NCBI RefSeq assembly: GCF_012843265.1
Contig: NZ_JABAIT010000011.1
Coordinates: 1 to 64,000, forward strand
Reading direction: 5' to 3'
From: Bacillus sp. DNRA2
GTDB taxonomy: Bacteria; Bacillota; Bacilli; Bacillales; Cytobacillaceae
Length of the DNA stretch: 64,000 bases
The position numbers were made by a program, and so were the translations under genes. The first letter of the stretch is position 1. Each line of letters opens with the position of its first letter. The notes beneath the pieces are model-generated. The model was not told where the DNA came from and did no database searches. It saw only the letters and a list, made by a program, of their open reading frames with translations. Shown here piece after piece: positions 61,731 to 64,000 of this stretch.

Positions 61731-64000
61731 TTACATTTCTAACACATGTCCGCCATCAAAAAAGAACAAATACTTCTCATCAATTGATTTCTTCAGAATT
61801 TGTTCCACTGCTTTGCTGTAAAGCTCAAGCTGCAGTCGATAGCGTTCGCGCAGGATTGGTTCAGCCTCTGTAAACCCACCTTTAAAACGCGTTTCGATTG
61901 AATCAGTTTTGTAATCAACGAGAACCGTTCGTCCATGCTCATCCTCAAATAAACAATCGATAATTCCCTGTACAAGCACTCGTTCATCCGCACTTTGCCA
62001 ATCAGCATATACCTCATGTCCCGGTAACGATACACTGAACGGAGTTTCGCGCTGGAGCCTTTTTGAGTGCACCATCCGTTTACCCAACTCAGTTTCAAAG
62101 AAAGCACTGATTTGTGGAATGTCAATCGCTTCCTTTTGTTCTAGAGACAGTAACTCATGTTCCAATAACTCTTCCAGCAAGTTTGCCAAATACACTTCAT
62201 TAATTGACTTCGATAAATCAACCTGCTGCATCACCATATGCATCGCTGTACCGCGCTCAGCAGGTGTTAATGCTTTCTCTTGCATAAACCGTGGCCGCCT
62301 ATAGAGCGGCTTCGCAAACTTTCCCTTCAATTCCGATCCGCTTCCCTCTTCAAACAGCTCTAGCTGCCGTTTCATTTCCGAAACAGATTGTTTGGCACGG
62401 TGCGCTGTCGCTTCAGCAAATGGATATTTCCACGACAACTGCTGCGCAATTGTCTGAGCAGCATCGGTTGAAATCGGTACAAGAGTGCCATCTTTAACAA
62501 ACTCCATTAAATTTGACTCTTCTTTAGGATGTTCGACATCAAATTCAGCAATTTCCTCTGCCATCAAAGTCTTTATCTTCCAACTTGATGGATGAGCAAC
62601 AATCTCCTTTGGAACTAATTCAGAAACACTTCCAAAGAAGCCAAGCGCAGACTGACAATCCTGATGACGCACAAGCGCAGGACCAATCCAATCTAAATAA
62701 GTAGACACGGTAGCCCGTTTATAATCCGGTAAAAGCCAATCAGAATGCGTCGTTACAGCTGACCATTTATCAAAAAGCTTTGCTAAGTTTTTTGCTGTTC
62801 CGAGAATATACAGCTTTTCCTTTGCCCTAGTTAACGCAACGTATAGAACACGCATCTCTTCGGCAAGCATTTCAATCTTCATTTTTCGCTTAAAGGCCAT
62901 TTGCGGCAGCGATGGATAAGCAATTCGTTTAACCGGGTCGACGAACTTTGCAGCAAACCCGAATTCCTTATCAAGCATGTATGCTTTTTTTGTATCATTT
63001 TTATTAAAATTACGATTCGTACCGGCAATGAACACAACAGGAAATTCAAGCCCTTTACTACTGTGAATCGTCATGATCCGGACAACGTCCTCTTGTTCTC
63101 CCAGCGCCCTTGCTGTCCCAAGGTCATCACCACGCTCCCGCATTCGCTCAATAAACCGCAAAAAGCGGAACAAGCCACGGAAAGAGGTTGCTTCATAGGC
63201 TCTGGCACGGTCGAACAGGGCCCGTAAATTAGCTTGACGCTGTTTGCCCCCCGGCATCCCGCCAACAAATTCATAAAACTTCGTTTCCTTTAGCAGCTGC
63301 CAAATAAATTGTGATAATGCGCCTTGGCGGGCCCGCGTACGCCAGTCTTTTAGCTGTTCCAAAAACATTCGGACTTTCTCATACAATTCCGCCACAAACA
63401 ATGAAGGTGCTTGTTCAGAATACTCAACTAACGCTTCATAAAAGGCACCGTTTTTCTTGGCAATCCGAATTTGTGCCAATTCCGCTTCAGACAAACCTAC
63501 CAAAGGCGAACGCAAAACAGCTGCCAATGGAATGTCTTGGTAAGGATTATCGATAACCTTTAATAATGACAGCATGATAGACACTTCTGTCGCTTCAAAA
63601 TAGCCAGAAGAAAGATTTGCATAAACAGGAATCCCCTGCTGCTTAAACTCTTCGATAATTTGGGTTGCCCAGCCGAATGAACGCAATAAAATTACAATAT
63701 CCCGGTATTTCACCGGAGCTGCTTGCTTTGTTTTTGGATTATAGACAGGCTTTCGTTCTTCAATCATCTCGCGGATTTTTTTCGCCATCACCCGTGCTTC
63801 CAATTGCGACTGTTCCAATTCAGCCAAATCAAAAACGGCTTCCTCATTTATTTCCGATTGATCATTATCATCGTCTGTCTCTCCGCTCGGCTTCGCATTT
63901 GCTTTATCCCCCTGATCGATTAAAATCAACTCAACCGGAAACGGATCTGAAAGCGGGTAACTTGCCCCCAATTTCAGTTCAGCAGCCTGATCATAATCAA
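61731..64000 (-). CDS. addA: AddA helicase/nuclease, C-terminal part (runs off the window)
   Basis: Large subunit of the AddAB helicase-nuclease that processes double-strand breaks and makes ends for RecA. About 755 residues of the C-terminal part are present. They include the UvrD C-terminal helicase motif HSSKGLEFPVVFIAG and EMRVLYVALTRAKEKLYI, and the RecB-type nuclease with VLVDYKTD and LQLELYS near the end. The reading frame continues open to the window edge (about 10 more codons upstream of a spurious TTG start at 63971), so the N-terminal half is outside. It is convergent with gerP, as in B. subtilis. Confidence 0.96.
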   Translation of the reverse strand, partial: DYDQAAELKLGASYPLSDPFPVELILIDQGDKANAKPSGETDDDNDQSEINEEAVFDLAELEQSQLEARVMAKKIREMIEERKPVYNPKTKQAAPVKYRDIVILLRSFGWATQIIEEFKQQGIPVYANLSSGYFEATEVSIMLSLLKVIDNPYQDIPLAAVLRSPLVGLSEAELAQIRIAKKNGAFYEALVEYSEQAPSLFVAELYEKVRMFLEQLKDWRTRARQGALSQFIWQLLKETKFYEFVGGMPGGKQRQANLRALFDRARAYEATSFRGLFRFLRFIERMRERGDDLGTARALGEQEDVVRIMTIHSSKGLEFPVVFIAGTNRNFNKNDTKKAYMLDKEFGFAAKFVDPVKRIAYPSLPQMAFKRKMKIEMLAEEMRVLYVALTRAKEKLYILGTAKNLAKLFDKWSAVTTHSDWLLPDYKRATVSTYLDWIGPALVRHQDCQSALGFFGSVSELVPKEIVAHPSSWKIKTLMAEEIAEFDVEHPKEESNLMEFVKDGTLVPISTDAAQTIAQQLSWKYPFAEATAHRAKQSVSEMKRQLELFEEGSGSELKGKFAKPLYRRPRFMQEKALTPAERGTAMHMVMQQVDLSKSINEVYLANLLEELLEHELLSLEQKEAIDIPQISAFFETELGKRMVHSKRLQRETPFSVSLPGHEVYADWQSADERVLVQGIIDCLFEDEHGRTVLVDYKTDSIETRFKGGFTEAEPILRERYRLQLELYSKAVEQILKKSIDEKYLFFFDGGHVLEM

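Overview
The window is a low-GC Gram-positive chromosome segment from a spore-forming member of the Bacillaceae (Bacillus or Neobacillus type). The evidence is the spore germination operon gerPA-F behind a sigma-K-like promoter, the Spx/MecA/ClpB/CtsR proteostasis genes, strong AGGAGG ribosome binding sites, and a gene order that follows the B. subtilis mecA-spx-opp-trpS-yjbA-yjaZ-fabF-fabH-med and arg/car and yit/yis-gerP-addA regions (compared from memory, reversed here). No rRNA, tRNA, CRISPR array, prophage or transposase gene was recognised.

Layout: 0-2.3 kb mecA, spx and a small membrane protein. 2.4-8.1 kb oppABCDF oligopeptide transporter. 8.1-11.9 kb trpS, yjbA and yjaZ, with two copies of a palindromic MITE-like repeat. 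12-17.7 kb fabH-fabF fatty-acid initiation genes with a FapR-like operator, med, and two degenerate enzyme-like genes. 17.8-21 kb yjzD, clpB with a CtsR-like operator, yjzC, and a 21-bp phased repeat array. 21.3-30.8 kb argCJBD and carAB-argF, separated by a terminator and each preceded by ARG-box-like sites.

31-42.4 kb is an accessory block for low-oxygen and NO physiology: two Fnr-type regulators with a Cys-x2-Cys-x4-Cys C-terminus, ywiC, mobB-moeA, moaA, ric (YtfE/ScdA), a radical SAM/SPASM protein and an LnrLMN-like ABC exporter. Three promoters (ywiC, ric and the radical SAM gene) carry clear TGTGA-N6-TCAC(T/A) boxes. In two of them the box centre lies exactly 41.5 bp before the inferred start point. 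moeA and moaA have weaker boxes in the same position. The block therefore reads as one Fnr regulon, although no nitrate reductase genes are in the window.

42.5-64 kb returns to the yit/yis core (yitW, yitU, yitT, yitS, yitL, yajQ/yitK, asnO, yisL, gerP, addA). It is interrupted by a metal P-type ATPase with a separate HMA protein, a membrane-anchored alpha-amylase-like protein that has lost catalytic residues, a NERD/zinc-ribbon protein followed by a 20-bp phased array, a DUF418 membrane protein and an acyl-CoA ligase. Several genes too short for routine ORF calling are added, including gerPD and two small conserved-looking proteins.
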